NCBI RefSeq assembly: GCF_031181705.1
Contig: NZ_JAPSKN010000041.1
Location: forward strand, 1 to 37,290
Direction of reading: 5' to 3'
DNA length: 37,290 nt
From: Streptomyces sp.
Lineage (GTDB): Bacteria; Actinomycetota; Actinomycetes; Streptomycetales; Streptomycetaceae
The stretch's first letter is position 1. Each line of letters starts with the position of its first letter. The notes below the pieces were generated by a model. The model ran no database searches. It worked only from the letters and a program-made list of their open reading frames with translations, and was not told where the DNA came from. Position numbers and translations under genes: made by a program. Of the stretch, positions 14,829 through 28,500 are shown one piece after another.

Positions 14829-17800
14829 TCACTCCTCGACGGTCATCTGGCGGAGATTGGGGCGAAGGGGTACGGCCGACTCCTCGGACCACGCGGCGAG
14901 CGCGGACACGGTCGGCAGGTCGAAGATCTTGCGGATGGGTATCTCGGTCCCCAACTCGGCGCGTGCCCGGCTGATCAGCCGGGTGGCGAGCAGGGAGTGC
15001 CCGCCGAGCGTGAAGAAGTTGTCGTCGATGCCGACCCGGCCGACGCCCAGCACTTCGGCGAACAGCCCGGCCAGTGCCGTCTCCCGGGCGCTGCGGGGTG
15101 CCCGGAAGGGGGTGGTCGGGGTGAGGTCGGGGACGGGCAGGGCCTTGGTGTCGAGCTTGCCGTTGGGCGACAGGGGCAGCCGGTCGAGCGGCACGTACGC
15201 GGCGGGCACCATGTAGTCCGGCAGCCGCTCCGCGAGGTGGCGTTGCAGTCCGGCCGGGTCCGGGGCGCTCCCGCCCGGGGCGGGGACCACGTAGGCGGCC
15301 AGGTACCGGGTGCCGCCGGCCTGCCGGGGCACGACGGCGGCCTGGGCGACGCCGGGGTGGGCCGTCAGGGCGGCTTCGACCTCGCCCGGTTCGATGCGGT
15401 AGCCGCGGATCTTGACCTGGGTGTCGATGCGCCCGAGGTGGTCCAGTTCCCCGTCCGCGGTGAGGCGGGCGAGGTCACCGGTGCGGTACATGCGGGAGCC
15501 GGGCGGCCCGAAGGGATCGGCGACGAAACGGTCGGCGGTCATGCCGGGCTGGCGGTGGTAGCCGCGTCCCGCCCCGGCCAGGTACAGCTCGCCCGGGGTG
15601 CCCGGGGGCAGCAGGGCGAGGGCGGGGCTCAGCACGTAGGCCCGGACACCGGGGAAGGGGCGGCCGACGGGAACCCCGCCCGGGTAGGGCTCGTCGGGGT
15701 CCAGGAGGTGACTGGTGGCGTAGAAGGTCTCGCTGGGCCCGTAGCTGTTGATGACGCGCGCATCGGGCCACAGGGAGCGCACGCGCGCCGCCAGGGCCGG
15801 TGTCAGCACCTCACCGGAGATGTTCAGGGCCGTGGGGTCGATGCGGCCGGGCAGCTGGTCGACGAGCTCGGCGAAGGCCGACGGCACCGAGCAGACGACG
15901 TCGACGTCCCAGTGGTCGCGTTCGGCCAGTTCCAGCACGTCGCGGACGATCTCGGCGCTGCCGCCCGTGGTGAGCGCGGCGAACGTCTCGAAGGTGGCGA
16001 CGTCGAAACCGAAGGACGCGGCGACCAGGATCCGGGCCCCGTGTCCGGCTCCGGCCTGCGCGACCATGGTGTCCACGGCGTTGACGACCGTCAGGTGGGT
16101 GACGGCGACGCCCTTGGGCACGCCGGTGGAGCCGGAGGTGTAGACGACGTAGGCGAGGTGGTCGGGCCGGGCCGCGGGCCGGGGTGCGGCCGCGGTGCCC
16201 GGCGTCGCGGCCGGGAGCACGAGGTCGCCGAGGAGGACGACGGGGATGTCCGTGGCGGGGACGAGCGCGCGGGTCTCCTCGTCCGCCAGGAGCAACTCGG
16301 GCCGGGCGCCGGGCAGGACGTGCCGCAGGCGGGCGGTGGCGTAGGCCGGGTCGACGGGCAGGTAGGCACCGCCCGCCTTGAGTACGCCCAGCAGGGCCAC
16401 CACCGCGTCCACGGTGCGCGGCAGGACCACGCCCACCACGCTCTCCGGGCCGATCCCGCGCCCGGCCAGCCCGGCCGCGAGCCGCTCGGCGCGGGCGTCC
16501 AGCTCGGCGTAGGTCAGCGTGTCGCCGCCGGCGCGCACGGCGACCGCGTCGGGGGTCCGCGCCACCTGTGCCTCGACGCGCGCGGTGATCGTGTCGTGCG
16601 CGGGCGGGACGGCCTCGTCGGCGAAGAGGGCGAGGACGCGCTCGCGCTCGCCCGGTCCCAGGGTGTCGATCTGCGCGACCCTCAGCCCGGGGTCGGCGGC
16701 CAGCTGCCGCAGCACTCGGGCGAGGCGGGCCGCATACGTCTCCACCGCGCCGCGGTCGAAGACGCCCGGTGCGTACTGGAAGGTGAGCTGCAGGTGCGGG
16801 TCGGCCGCCGCCAGCAGGCACAGCGGGTAGTGGTTGCCCGCGGACGGGCGCAGGCCCGTGTAGGAGATGCCGCCCGCGGCGTCGGTGGCGGCGCTCAGGC
16901 CCGCCCGGTCGACGGGGTACGACTCGAAGACGAACAGGGTGTCGAAGAGCGACTGCAGGCCGGTGGCCCGCTGGATCTCCGCGAGCCCGTGGAAGTGGTG
17001 CTCGACCAGTGCGGCCTGCCGCTGCTGCAGCCGGGTGAGGAGGGCGGCCACGCTCTCCCCGGGCCCGTACGTCACCCGCACGGGGACGGTGTTGATGAAC
17101 ATGCCGACCATCGACTCGACGTCCGGCACCGCGGGCGGGCGGCCGGAGACGGTGGTGCCGAACACCACGTCCTGGCGGCCGGTCAGCTGCCCGAGCAGCA
17201 GCCCCCAGGCGCCCTGGACCAGGGTGTTGAGGGTGAGGCCGAGCTCGGTGGCGCGGCGGGTCAGCGCGCGTGCCTCCCCGGGCGTGAGGGTGACGTCGAC
17301 CTGGCCGCGGCTGCCGTCGTCGGCGCCGGACGTGCCGGCGGTGAGCAGGGTCGGCTCCTCGACGCCGTCGAGTTCGTCCGCCCAGGCCCGTGCCGCCGCG
17401 TCCCGGTCCTGCCGGGCGAGCCAGCCGAGGAAGTGGCCGGGGTCGCGTGTGGCGGGCAGTGCGGACGGGTCGCCGTCGGAGGCGTAGAGCAGCAGCAGGT
17501 CCCGCATGAGCAGGGGGGTGGACCAGCCGTCGTACAGCGCGTGGTGGGCGGTCAGGACGAGTTCGGGCCGGGCGGGGTCGAGGACGGCGAGGGCCAGCCG
17601 CAGCAGGGGCGGCGTGTCCGGGTCGAAGTACCGGGTGCGGTCCTCCTCCAGGAACCGCTCGAACACCTCGGTGCGCTCGGCTTGTTCGGCTCCGGTCAGG
17701 TCCAGGTGCTGCCACGGCAGGGTCACCGCGGCCGGGACCACCTGCACGGCGTCGCCGTCGGCGCGGTCGGCGAACGCCGCGCGCAGGCCGGGGTGGCGGT

Positions 17801-20800
17801 CCAGCAGCGCCTGTCCGGCCCGGCGCATCCGGTCGGGGTCGACCTCTCCGGACAGGTGGAACACCAGCTGGATGTGGTAGGGGTCGAACGAGGCACCGGC
17901 CAGGGTCGCCTGGAAGAGGATCCCGGACTGCGCCGGGGTGGCCGGCCACACCGCGGCGAGCCGTCCGTAGCGTGCCTCCCAGGCGTCGATCTCCGTCTGG
18001 TCCACGGTGACCAGGGGCGCGTCGCTCGGGGTCAGCCCGCCGGCGCCGGGGCGCGTGACGTGCCGGGCCAGGGCGGTCAGGGCCTCGACCCACAGCCCGG
18101 CCAGTTCGGTCACCTCGTCCCGGGTGAGCACGCCCGTGGGGAAGGCGAAGTAGGCGGTGAGTTCGTCGCCGTCGGGGGTGGCGCCGGCGACCACGTTGAT
18201 CTCCAGCGCCGACAGCACCGGCATGTCCGGGTCCGGTGCGGCGATCAGGTCCGGGTGCGTGGTGTCCGGGGCCCAGCCCAGGCCGCGCAGGTCCTCGGGG
18301 AGGTCCGCGCCGGAGGACCTGCCCAGGTAGTTGAAGCCGATCTGCGGTTCGCGCAGCCCGGCCAGTTCGACGGCGGTGCGCGGGTTGAGGTGGCGCAGCA
18401 GACCGTAGCCCAGGCCGTGGTCCGGCACACCGCGCAGTTGCTCCTTGACGGCCTTGACGGCCTGCCCGGCGGCCGGGCCGGCGGCGAAGGCGTCCGCCAG
18501 GTCGATGCCGGCCAGGTCGAGGCGCACCGGGTACATGGCCGTGAACCAGCCGACGGTGCCGGACAGGTCCGCGCCGGGGACCAGGTGCTCCTCCCGGCCG
18601 TGCCCCTCCAGCCGTACCAGCGCCGCCGAGCCGCCGCCCCGCGTCTGCCGCCGGCGCGCCAGGGCCAGGGCCAGCGCGGCCAGCAGACCGTCGTCGGGCC
18701 CGCCGCGGAACAGCTCGGGCACCGTGTCGAGCAGGGCCCGTGTGACGTGCGCCGGCACCTGGACGCGCACGGTGTCCACGGTGGCGGCGACATCGCGCGC
18801 GGGGTCCGGCTCCCGTGTCCCGAGGACCGGTTCGTCCGCGCTCAGGATCTCCTGCCACACGGGCAGTTCGGCGACCCGTGCGGGGGCGGCGGCCTCCTCG
18901 GCCAGGGCGTGCGTCCACCGGCGCAGGGAGGTACCCGCCGGGGCCGGCGGCAGGGCGCGGCCCTCGCGCACGGCCTGCCAGGCGGCCACCAGGTCGGGCA
19001 GCAGGATCCGCCACGAGACGCCGTCGACGACCAGGTGGTGCAGCACGATCAGCAGCCGGTCGCCGTCGGTGGCGGAGGTGAGGTGCACGAACTGCGCCAT
19101 CACGCCCGCGTCCGGGTCCAGCCGGTCGGCGGCCGCGTCCAGTTCGGCCTGCACCCCGGCCGCGTCGTAGGCCGTCTCCCGCACCAGCGCGTCGGCGTCG
19201 ACGCCGTCGGCGGGCCCGATCAGCAGTCCGGGTCCCTCCCGGTCGAGCCGGGAGCGCAGGACGGCGTGGCGGTCGAGGACCGCCCGGACGGTCGCGACGA
19301 GTCCCGCGCGGTCGATGTCCGGGGGCAGGGTGACCAGTGCGGACATGCAGAAGCGGCCGAGGCCGCCGCCGAGGGCCAGCACGTGCGCCGCGGTGGGCGG
19401 CAGCGGGGCCGGTCCGAGCGCGCCGCCGGGCAGTTCGGCCAGGACCACGCGGTCCTCGTCGCCGCGCTCCCCGACCAGTTCCGCGAGGCGGGCCACCGTG
19501 CGGTGCTCGAACACCTCGCGGGTGCTGACCGTGACGCCGCGCGTCCGGGCCCGGGCGACGACCTGGATGGAGCGGATGCTGTCGCCGCCGGTGGTGAAGA
19601 AGTCGTCGTCCAGGCCCACGCGCGAAACGCCGAGCACGTCGGCGTAGACCTCGGCCAGGACCTGTTCGGTGGCGTTGCGTGGCGCCCGGTACTCGCCGCC
19701 GCCGAACTGCGGCTCCGGCAGGGCGCCCCGGTCGACCTTCCCGTTGGCGGTCAGCGGGAGTTCGTCCAGCACCACGAGGTGGGCGGGGACCATGTAGTCC
19801 GGCAGCCGCCGGGCGGCGTACCGGCGCAGGCCGGCCACCGGGAAGGGGGAGCCGGTCCGCTCGTCGCCGTCCCCGGCCGCCGCCCGGGTCACGTAGCCGA
19901 CGAGCCGTCTGGCGCCGGTGGGGTCCTCGCGGGCCGTCACCACGGCGCGGGCGACCGCGGGGTGCCGGGCGAGCACGGTCTCGATCTCGGTCGGCTCGAC
20001 CCTGATGCCGTTCACCTTGACCTGGGTGTCGGCCCGCCCCGCGTAGTGCAGCAGGCCGTCGCGGTCCCACCGGGCGAGGTCGCCGGTGCGGTACATGCGC
20101 GTCCCGGCGGGGCCGAAGGGACAGGCGACGAACCGTTCCGCGGTGGCCGCGCCGGCGCGGTGGTAGCCGCGGGCGAGCAGCCCCGCGACGTACAGCTCGC
20201 CGGTCACGCCGGGGGCGACGGGGGCGAGTTCGGGGCCCAGGACGTAGGCACGCATGTGGGACAGGGGCCGGCCGACCGGTACCGCGCCGCTCGCCTCGGA
20301 GCGCGGCGGGACGGTGTGGGTGGAGGCGTAGAAGCTCTCGGTCTGGCCGTAGGCGTTGACGACGCGGACCCCGGGCAGGGCCTCGCGCGCACGGTGGACC
20401 AGGTCGGCGGAGAGGGCCTCCCCGGCGAAGACGACGGTGTCCGCGTGCAGCGCGACGCCGTCGGCGGCGATCTGGTCGAGCAGCGCGGAGAAGACCGCAG
20501 GCACGGCGCTGACGGTGGTGCCGGACCAGCCGTCGCGCGTGCCGAGTTCGAGCACGTCGTGGACGAGGTCGACGCACGCCCCGGTGGTGAGCGCGGTGAA
20601 CGTCTCGAACACGGAGACGTCGAAGTTCACGGAGGTCGCGGCGAGCATCCGGGAGCCCTCCCGGACGCCGGTCACCCGGCGCAGGTCCGCGACCGCGCGC
20701 ACGACGCAGGCGTGGGTGACGCCGACGCCCTTGGGCGTCCCGGTCGATCCGGACGTGAACATCACGTAGGCGAGGTGGTCGGGTGAGACGTGGACGTCCG

Positions 20801-22577
20801 GCGTGCCGGGGGCGGGGCCGTCGAGGTCCAGGTCGTCGAGGCGCAGCACCGGTGGCCGGCAGCCCGCGACGGCCGCCTCGGTGGCGCGGTCGGTCAGTAC
20901 CAGGGCGGGCCGGGCGGTGTCGAGCAGGAGGGCGACCCGCTCGGCGGGGTAGTCCGGGTCGACCGGCAGGTAGGCGCCGCCCGCCTTGAGCACCCCGAGG
21001 AGGGCGACCACCAGGTCCGCCGTGCGCGGCAGCGCCACGGCCACCAGCACGTCCGGACCGACCCCGTCGTCACGCAGGAGCGCCGCCAGCCGGGCGGCTC
21101 GGGTCTGGAGCTCCCGGTAGGTCAGCGCGGTGCGGCCGGACACCACCGCGGTCGCGTCCGGGGTCCGTGCGGCCTGGGCGGCGACCAGTTCCGGCAGCGT
21201 CGCCAGGTCCTGAGGCCGCACCGGCTCGACCGGGCGGGTCAGCCGGTCCCGCTCGGCGCCGGTGAGCACGTCCGTCGCGCCGAGCCGCGTCCCAAGATCG
21301 CCGACCACCTGCCGCAGCACCCGTACGTACCGCTCGACGAGGCTCTCGGCCGTGGTGTGGTCGAACAGGTGCGTCGCGTACTCCAGGCGTCCGCGGGCGC
21401 CTCCGGAGGGGTCCGGGACGATGTTGAAGAACAGGTCGAACTTGGCGGTGCCGGTGCCGACCGGGACGGGAGTGACCCGCAGGCCCGGCAGTTCGACGTC
21501 CGACCAGCCGAACTGCCAGGCCAGCATCACCTGGAACAGCGGCTGGTAGGCGGTGGTGCGGTCCGGGTCGAGCAGTTCCACCAGGTGCTCGAAGGGGACG
21601 TCCTGGTGGTCGTAGGCGGCCAGGGCCCGGTCCCGTACCCGGTCCAGCAGGTCGGCGAAGGCGGGGTTGCCCGACAGGTCGGCGCGCAGCACCCAGGTGT
21701 TGGCGAAGAACCCGACGAGGTCCTCCAGTTGCTCGTCGGCGCGGCCCTCGATGGGGCTGCCGATGGTCAGGTCGGGTCCGGCGCCGAGGTGGTGCAGGAG
21801 GACGGCGAGCGCGGCCTGGGCGACCATCGGGGCCGTGGCTCCGCGGTCGGCGGCCACCTTCCTGATCCCGGCGAGCAGGTCCGCGTCGAGCGCGATGTCG
21901 ACGTGGCCGCCGCGGTGGTCGGCCGCCGTCGGCCGGGGCCGGTCCAGCGGCAGCTGCACCGGCTGGGGCACACCGTCCAGCTCCTTGTGCCAGTAGGCGA
22001 GTTGCTCGGCCACGACGCTGTCCGGGTCGTCCGCGTCGCCCAGCATCTGCCGCTGCCACAGCGTGTAGTCCTTGTACTGCACCGCGAGCGGGGCCCAGTC
22101 GGGCGGGGCGCCCCGGCGGCGCGCGGTGAACGCGGTGACCAGGTCCCGCAGGAAGGGCGCCATGGACGCCCCGTCCGCGGCGATGTGGTGGAAGACGAAG
22201 ACCAGCACGTGCTCCTCGGGCGAGACGCGCAGGACGGTGACGCGCAGGGGCGGTTCGGCGTCCAGGCGGAATCCCGCGCTCACCGCCTCGTGCAGGGCGT
22301 CGTCCACCGCGTCCGCGGCGACGTCGGTGACCCGGAAGGGGAAGGCGGCTTCCTCGGGGGGCAGGATGCGCTGTTCGGGCGTGCCGTCGGCGTGCTCGAC
22401 GATCAGGGTGCGCAGGCTCTCGTGGCGGGTGACGACGTCCGTCACCGCGGCGGCCAGCGCCGCGGTGTCCAGTGGGCCCTCCAGACGCAGCACGAACGGG
22501 ATGTTGTAGGTCGCGGAGGGGCCTTCCAGCCGGTGCAGGAACCAGAGCCGGCGCTGGGCGAAGGACAGCGGGATCAT
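14829..22577 (-). CDS. Middle NRPS: C-A(Piz?)-PCP-E-C-A-PCP
   Basis: 2582 aa from ATG 22577, overlapping the previous NRPS stop by 4 bp. Order: C (HHIAADG near 130), A ([14 protein letters not shown] near 610), PCP (GGDSIRS near 997, the form usual before an epimerase), E ([10 protein letters not shown] near 1180 and EGHGRE), D-to-L type C (HHALYDGWS near 1677), A ([11 protein letters not shown] near 2149), PCP ([10 protein letters not shown] near 2520). My reading of the first A code is DVFSVAAYAK, which I recall as piperazic acid. The second reads DVFCNSSYAK, which shares the outer positions but not the middle. It should therefore add a D-configured Piz and then an L-residue that may also be a cyclic amino acid. 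The C-terminus ends LRQMTVEE, like the preceding NRPS. There is no TE, so the chain passes on to the terminal NRPS. Confidence 0.95.
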   Translation of the reverse strand: MIPLSFAQRRLWFLHRLEGPSATYNIPFVLRLEGPLDTAALAAAVTDVVTRHESLRTLIVEHADGTPEQRILPPEEAAFPFRVTDVAADAVDDALHEAVSAGFRLDAEPPLRVTVLRVSPEEHVLVFVFHHIAADGASMAPFLRDLVTAFTARRRGAPPDWAPLAVQYKDYTLWQRQMLGDADDPDSVVAEQLAYWHKELDGVPQPVQLPLDRPRPTAADHRGGHVDIALDADLLAGIRKVAADRGATAPMVAQAALAVLLHHLGAGPDLTIGSPIEGRADEQLEDLVGFFANTWVLRADLSGNPAFADLLDRVRDRALAAYDHQDVPFEHLVELLDPDRTTAYQPLFQVMLAWQFGWSDVELPGLRVTPVPVGTGTAKFDLFFNIVPDPSGGARGRLEYATHLFDHTTAESLVERYVRVLRQVVGDLGTRLGATDVLTGAERDRLTRPVEPVRPQDLATLPELVAAQAARTPDATAVVSGRTALTYRELQTRAARLAALLRDDGVGPDVLVAVALPRTADLVVALLGVLKAGGAYLPVDPDYPAERVALLLDTARPALVLTDRATEAAVAGCRPPVLRLDDLDLDGPAPGTPDVHVSPDHLAYVMFTSGSTGTPKGVGVTHACVVRAVADLRRVTGVREGSRMLAATSVNFDVSVFETFTALTTGACVDLVHDVLELGTRDGWSGTTVSAVPAVFSALLDQIAADGVALHADTVVFAGEALSADLVHRAREALPGVRVVNAYGQTESFYASTHTVPPRSEASGAVPVGRPLSHMRAYVLGPELAPVAPGVTGELYVAGLLARGYHRAGAATAERFVACPFGPAGTRMYRTGDLARWDRDGLLHYAGRADTQVKVNGIRVEPTEIETVLARHPAVARAVVTAREDPTGARRLVGYVTRAAAGDGDERTGSPFPVAGLRRYAARRLPDYMVPAHLVVLDELPLTANGKVDRGALPEPQFGGGEYRAPRNATEQVLAEVYADVLGVSRVGLDDDFFTTGGDSIRSIQVVARARTRGVTVSTREVFEHRTVARLAELVGERGDEDRVVLAELPGGALGPAPLPPTAAHVLALGGGLGRFCMSALVTLPPDIDRAGLVATVRAVLDRHAVLRSRLDREGPGLLIGPADGVDADALVRETAYDAAGVQAELDAAADRLDPDAGVMAQFVHLTSATDGDRLLIVLHHLVVDGVSWRILLPDLVAAWQAVREGRALPPAPAGTSLRRWTHALAEEAAAPARVAELPVWQEILSADEPVLGTREPDPARDVAATVDTVRVQVPAHVTRALLDTVPELFRGGPDDGLLAALALALARRRQTRGGGSAALVRLEGHGREEHLVPGADLSGTVGWFTAMYPVRLDLAGIDLADAFAAGPAAGQAVKAVKEQLRGVPDHGLGYGLLRHLNPRTAVELAGLREPQIGFNYLGRSSGADLPEDLRGLGWAPDTTHPDLIAAPDPDMPVLSALEINVVAGATPDGDELTAYFAFPTGVLTRDEVTELAGLWVEALTALARHVTRPGAGGLTPSDAPLVTVDQTEIDAWEARYGRLAAVWPATPAQSGILFQATLAGASFDPYHIQLVFHLSGEVDPDRMRRAGQALLDRHPGLRAAFADRADGDAVQVVPAAVTLPWQHLDLTGAEQAERTEVFERFLEEDRTRYFDPDTPPLLRLALAVLDPARPELVLTAHHALYDGWSTPLLMRDLLLLYASDGDPSALPATRDPGHFLGWLARQDRDAAARAWADELDGVEEPTLLTAGTSGADDGSRGQVDVTLTPGEARALTRRATELGLTLNTLVQGAWGLLLGQLTGRQDVVFGTTVSGRPPAVPDVESMVGMFINTVPVRVTYGPGESVAALLTRLQQRQAALVEHHFHGLAEIQRATGLQSLFDTLFVFESYPVDRAGLSAATDAAGGISYTGLRPSAGNHYPLCLLAAADPHLQLTFQYAPGVFDRGAVETYAARLARVLRQLAADPGLRVAQIDTLGPGERERVLALFADEAVPPAHDTITARVEAQVARTPDAVAVRAGGDTLTYAELDARAERLAAGLAGRGIGPESVVGVVLPRTVDAVVALLGVLKAGGAYLPVDPAYATARLRHVLPGARPELLLADEETRALVPATDIPVVLLGDLVLPAATPGTAAAPRPAARPDHLAYVVYTSGSTGVPKGVAVTHLTVVNAVDTMVAQAGAGHGARILVAASFGFDVATFETFAALTTGGSAEIVRDVLELAERDHWDVDVVCSVPSAFAELVDQLPGRIDPTALNISGEVLTPALAARVRSLWPDARVINSYGPSETFYATSHLLDPDEPYPGGVPVGRPFPGVRAYVLSPALALLPPGTPGELYLAGAGRGYHRQPGMTADRFVADPFGPPGSRMYRTGDLARLTADGELDHLGRIDTQVKIRGYRIEPGEVEAALTAHPGVAQAAVVPRQAGGTRYLAAYVVPAPGGSAPDPAGLQRHLAERLPDYMVPAAYVPLDRLPLSPNGKLDTKALPVPDLTPTTPFRAPRSARETALAGLFAEVLGVGRVGIDDNFFTLGGHSLLATRLISRARAELGTEIPIRKIFDLPTVSALAAWSEESAVPLRPNLRQMTVEE

Positions 22578-25500
22578 CGACGGTTCTCCTCTACGGTCAT
22601 CTGGCGCAGTCGGGGACGGCTCGACCGGGTCAGCTTCCGGATCCGGTCCGCCAGCTGGGCGACGGTCGGATTGCGGAACACCGTGGTGACCTTCACGTCG
22701 ACGTCGAACTCGGTACGGATGCGGCCGACCAGGCGGGTGGCCAGCAGTGAGTGCCCGCCCTGGTCGAAGAAGTCGGCGTCGACGCCGACCTCGTCCACGC
22801 CGAGCAGGTCGGCGAAGAGCCGGCAGAGGACCTCCTCGTCGGGGGTGCGCGGTCCTCGTCCGGCCGGGGCCTCGGTGTGGCCGGGCGCGGGCAGGGCACC
22901 GCGGTCGAGCTTCCCGCTCGGTGTCGCGGGGAACGCGGCGAGCGGGACGATCGCGGAGGGGACCATGTACTCCGGCAGGCGCTCCCGCGCCAGGCCGGTG
23001 AGGGCCTCGGTGTCGAAGGCGGACGGGTCGCTCCCGCCGGCCGGTACGACGTACCCGACCAGCCGCTGGTCGCCGGCGCGGTCCTCACGGACCACGACGA
23101 CCGCGCCGGCGACGCCGGGGTGCGCGGTCAGCGCGGCCTCCACCTCGCCCAGTTCGATGCGGAAGCCGCGGACCTTGACCTGGAAGTCGCTGCGGCCGAG
23201 GTACTCGACCTGGCCGTCCTCGTTCCACCGGGCGACGTCACCGGTGCGGTACATGCGCGTGCCCGGTGCGCCCCAGGGGCAGGCCACGAACCGCTGCGCG
23301 GTCAGCGGGGTCTGTCCCAGGTAGCCGCGGGCCAGTCCGGCTCCGGCGAGGTAGAAGTCGCCGGCGACGCCCGGCGGGACGGGGCGCAGCATCGGGTCCA
23401 GGACGTAGACCTGGGTGTTCCAGATCGGGGCGCCGATCGGCACCCGGTCGGCGCCGGGGACGTGCTGCCATCCGGTGACCTCCACCGACGCCTCGGTGGG
23501 CCCGTAGAGGTTGTGGGCGGAGCAGCCGGGCAGCAGTTCGGTGAAGCGGTTGGCGAGTTCGGCCGGGAAGGCCTCTCCGGCGACCTCGATCCAGCGCAGG
23601 CTGGTGCACTGCTTGGCCAGCGGTTCGGCGACGAAGGCGGCCAGCAGGGACGGCACGAAGTCGGCGCCGGTCACCCGCTCGCGCTGGATCAGCTCGGCCA
23701 GGTAGGCGGGGTCCCGGCGCCCGTCGGGGCGCGAGACCACCACCGCCGCGCCGGCCTGCAGCGGCGCGAAGAGTTCCGGCACCGACACGTCGAAGCTCGC
23801 CGACGTGCTCAGCAGCACCCGGTCCTCGACGCCGACGTCGAAGTGGTCCAGGCCCCACCGGATCCGGTTCATGATCGACCGATGCGCCACCGGCACCCCC
23901 TTGGGACCACCGGTCGAACCCGACGTGTAGATCACATACGCCGCGTGATCCGGCAGCAGCCCCCGCACCGGATTCCCCTCGGGATACCCCGACACGTCCG
24001 GCAGCTCCCCCTCCAGCACCAGCAACGGCCGCGCACCGTCCAGCACATGCCGCACCCGGTCCTCCGGCAGATCGACGTCCAACGGCACGTACGCCGCCCC
24101 CGCCTTCACCACCGCGTACACCGCCACCAGCAGATCCACCGACCGCGGCACCCGCACCGCCACCAGCCGCTCCGGCCCCGCACCCCGCTCCACCAGCCAG
24201 TGCGCCAACCGGTTCGCCCGCCGGTTGAACTCCCCGTAGGTCAGCGACTCCCCCTCCGCGATCACCGCCACCCGATCCGGATCACGCGCCACCTGCGCCT
24301 CGAACGCGCCCGGCAGCGTCCCCGGCTCCACGGGGACCGCCGTGTCGTTCACCCCCCGCACCAACCACTCCCGCTCCCGAGCCGACAGCACCTCCACCGC
24401 ACTCACCGGCAGCGTCGGATCGTCGTGCAGCTGGTCGAGGATCCGGACCAGCCGGGCGGCGATCACCTCGGCGTCCGCGCGGTCGTAGAGGTTGTTCTGG
24501 TAGTCGAGGGAGAGCCGCAGGTAGGGGTCGGAGGCGTTGAGGGTGAGGGGGTAGTGGGAGCCGGCGAAGGGGCGGATGGCGTCGATGGTGAAGCCGGCCG
24601 CGAGGTTGGCGTCGACGATGCCCTCGCGGTCGACGGGGTAGTTCTCGAAGACGACGATCGTGTCGAACAGGGCGGGCAGCCCGGAGCCGCGCTGGATGTC
24701 GGCGAGGCCGAGGTGGTGGTGGTCGAGCAGCGCGGTCTGCCGGTCCTGCAGGTCGGAGACGAGGTCGCCCACGCTGCGGTCCGGCCGGATCGTCACCCGG
24801 GTCGGCAGGGTGTTGATGAACAGGCCGACCATGCCGTCCGAGCCCGGCACGTCCGCCGGGCGGCCGTTGACGGCGGCTCCGAACACCACGTCCTGCTGCC
24901 CGGTGAGCGTGGCCAGCAGGAGGCCCCAGGCGCCCTGGAGGAGGGTGTTGAGGGTGACGCCGAGCTGCGCGGCGCGCCGGGCGAGTCCGCGGCCCTTGTC
25001 GATGGACAGGGGCACCTCGATGCGGCCGAGGGCGGACACGTCCTGCTGGAGCGGGGCGTTGGGGGCGACGAGGGTCGGCTGGTCGAACCCGTCGAGCGCC
25101 GCGGCCCATCCGGCGGCCGCCGCCTCCCGGTCCCGGCTGGACAGCCACGTCAGGTAGTCGCCGTAGCTGCGGACCGGGGCGAGTTCCTCGGTGCCGGCGT
25201 AGAGCCGGACCAGGTCCGTGATCACCACCGGGGAGGACCAGCCGTCGAACAGGGTGTGGTGGGCGGTGATGATCAGCTTGGCCTGGGCCGGCCCGCAGGT
25301 CAGCAGGGCGAGGCGGAACAGCGGGGGGCGGGCGGGGTCGAGACGGTCGGCCCGGTCCTCGGCGAGGACCCGGTCCAGTGCCGCGTCCGTGCCGGCGGCG
25401 TCCCGGCCGGTCAGGTCGATGTGCCGCCAGGGCAGCCGGACGTGTTCCGGCACGACCTGCACGGGATCGCCCCCGGCGGCGGTGAGGAACGCCGACCGCA

Positions 25501-28500
25501 GGTTCGGGTAACGGTCGAGCAGGGCCTGTCCGGCGGCGCGCACGCGCTCCGGATCCACCCGGCCGGACAGGTGCAGCACGAACTGCATGTGGTAGACGTC
25601 GAAGGAGCCGTCGGCGAGCGCGGCCTGGAACTGGATGCCGGACTGTCCCGGGGCCTGCGGCCACACCTCGGCGAGCCGCCCGTAGCGCCGTTCCCAGGTC
25701 TCGATCTCGTCCTGTCCCACCGCGACCAGCGGTGCGTCGGCGGGGGTGAGACCGCCGGCCTCGGGGCGGGTGGCGTGCCCGGCCATGCCGTGCAGCACGT
25801 CGACCCACAACCGGGCCAGCTCCGCGGCCCGGTCACGGGACAGCACGCCCGTGGCGAACATGAAGGCGGTCTGCAGCCGCGGGCCGTCGGCACCGTCCGT
25901 GGCGACCGAGTTGACCTCCAGCACGGACAGCGCGGGCAGGTCCGGGTCGGGTGCCGGGACCAGCTCGGTGGACCAGGGCGACGGGCCCCAGCCGTCCGCG
26001 CGCAGTTCCTCGGGCACGTCGGCGCCGGAGATCCGGCCGAGGTAGTTGAACCCGATCTGCGGTACCGGGTATCCGGAGAGCTGATCGGCGGTGTCGGTGT
26101 TGAGGTGGCGCAGCAGCCCGTATCCCATGCCCTTGTCGGGTACGGCGCGCAGCTGCTCCTTGACCCGCTTGATCGCGGCCCCGGCCGCGGGGCCGCCCGC
26201 CAGCGCCTCGGCCCAGTCCACTGCGCTCACGTCGATCCGGGCCGGGTGCATGCTGGTGAACCACCCGACGGTCCGCGAGAGGTCGGCTCCCGGGACGAGT
26301 TCCGTCTCGCGGCCGTGTCCCTCCAGCCGGACCGGCGTGGGGCGGTCCACGCCGCGCCAGCGGTCCACCGCCAGGGCCAGCGCCGCGAGCAGCACGTCGG
26401 TGGCGGTGCCCCGGTACACCGCGGGCAGGGTGGTCAGGACCGCCTCGGTGACCTCGGCGGGCAGCTCCACGCGCACGGTGTCGACGGTGGCCATCACGTC
26501 CACCGCCGGGTCGAAGGGCCGGGTGCCGAGCGGCGGGTCGGGCGTCTCCAGCAGGTCCAGCCAGTACGGGAGTTCCGCCTCCCGCCGCTCGGAGTACGCC
26601 TCCTCCTGAAGCGCCGCCGCCCAGCGCCGGGCGGACGTGCCGACCTCGGGCAGGGCGGGGGTGCGGCCGGCCCGGATCCGCTGCCACGCCTCGGCGAGGT
26701 CCGCCATGAGGATGCGCCAGGAGACGCCGTCCACCACCAGGTGGTGCACGACCAGCAGCAGCCTGCCGGCTCCCGACGGGGCGGCGAACCAGACGGCGTC
26801 CACCAGGATCCCGGCCTCCGCATCGAGGCGCCCGGCCGCCGCGTCCAGCTCCGCCCTGGCCGCCCGCAGCGCGGCCGGCTCGTCCCAGCGGCCGTCGCAG
26901 GGCACCCGGTGGATCAGGTCCGCCGCCCGTACGGTCCCCCTGGGGCGGGCCAGGAGGGCGGGTTCGGGGCCGCGCACCAGCCGCGCGCGCAACAGATCGT
27001 GCCGGTCGAGCACGGCGTCGAGCGTCGCGGCGAGCCCGTGCTCGTCGATGCCGGCGGGCAGTTCGAGCGTCATCGCCATGGCGAACCGGTCGATGCCGCC
27101 GCCGTGTTCGAAGACGTGCCGGGCCACCGGGGGCAGGGGCATCGGCCCGATGCCGCCGTCCTCGTCCTCGGCGAGAGCGGGGGTGCGGTCGCGGCGGGCG
27201 GAGGCCGCCTCGGCGAGGCGGGCCGCCGTGCGGCACTCGAAGATCTCCCGCGTGGTGAGGTCCAGGCCGCGGGCCCGGGCCCGCGCCACCACCTGGATGG
27301 ACCGCAGGCTGTCCCCGCCCACCGCGAAGAAGTCGTCGTCGGCACCGACTCGTTCCACCCCGAGCACGTCGGCGTACGCGGCCGTGATGACGGCCTCGGC
27401 CTCGGTGCGCGGCTCCCGGTAGGTCTCCCCGGTGAACTCCGGTTCGGGCAGCGCGGAGCGGTCCAGCTTGCCGGTGGGGCCGAGCGGCATCCGGCCGAGC
27501 GCCACGAAGGCCGACGGCACCATGTAGTCGGGCAGCCGGGCCGCGACGAACCGGCGCAGCTCGGCGGGTGAGGCTCCGGCCATCACGTCCACGTCCCCGA
27601 TGCCGCCGGCGCCGTCGTCGCCGACGGCTCCCTCGCCGGTGTGCACCACGTACGCGACGAGCCGCCGCCCGCCCGACGGCGCCTCCCTGCTGATCACCAC
27701 CGCCTGGCTGATCCCCGGGTGCTGCAGGCACGCGGCCTCGACCTCGGCGGTCTCGATGCGGAAGCCGCGCACCTTCACCTGGCCGTCGGCCCGGCCCAGG
27801 CACTCCAGCTCTCCGCGCGCGTTCCAGCGGGCCAGGTCGCCCGTGCGGTACATCCGCTCGCCCGGCGGGCCGAACGGGCTCGCCACGTACCGCTCGGCCG
27901 TCATGCCGGGGCGGCCGTGGTAGCCGCGGCCGAGGCAGGTCCCCACCACGTACAGCTCCCCGGTCACGCCCCGCGGCACCGGGGCGAGCCCGGGGCCGAG
28001 GACGTAGGCGCGCATGTTGTCCAGGGGCGTGCCGATGGGGGTGACATCGCCCTGCGGCACCGGTTCGGACGCGGTGAGGGAGAACGTCGTGGCGTAGAAG
28101 CTCTCGCTCTGGCCGTAGGAGTTCACCACCTGCACGCCGGGCAGGGCCTCGCGCACCTGGCCGACGAGGGCGGCGGGGAGGACGTCGCCCGCGAGGACGA
28201 CGGTGCGCACGCCGCTCATCCGGTCCAGCCGGCCGACCAGTTCCGCGAGGACCGACGGCACCGCGCTGATCACCTGGCCGTCCCAGCCGCCGCGCTCGAA
28301 GAGGGCCGGCACGTCCGGCACGATCTCGGCCGTGCCGCCGGTGGTCAGGGTGGACAGCAACTCGAAGACGGAGACGTCGAAGTTGACCGAGGTGCCGGCC
28401 AGCATCCGGAAGCCGGCCGGCGCGTCCAGCACACGGGCCAGGGCCCGCACGCCGTTGACGACGTTGCGGTGGGTGACGGCCGCTCCCTTCGGCGTGCCCG

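Noticed and set aside
10216..20786. Very long open frames antisense to the NRPS genes (more than 1600 codons)
   Set aside because: They mirror the real genes in very GC-rich DNA where stops are rare, have no family motifs, and the minus-strand products are full, motif-complete NRPSs.
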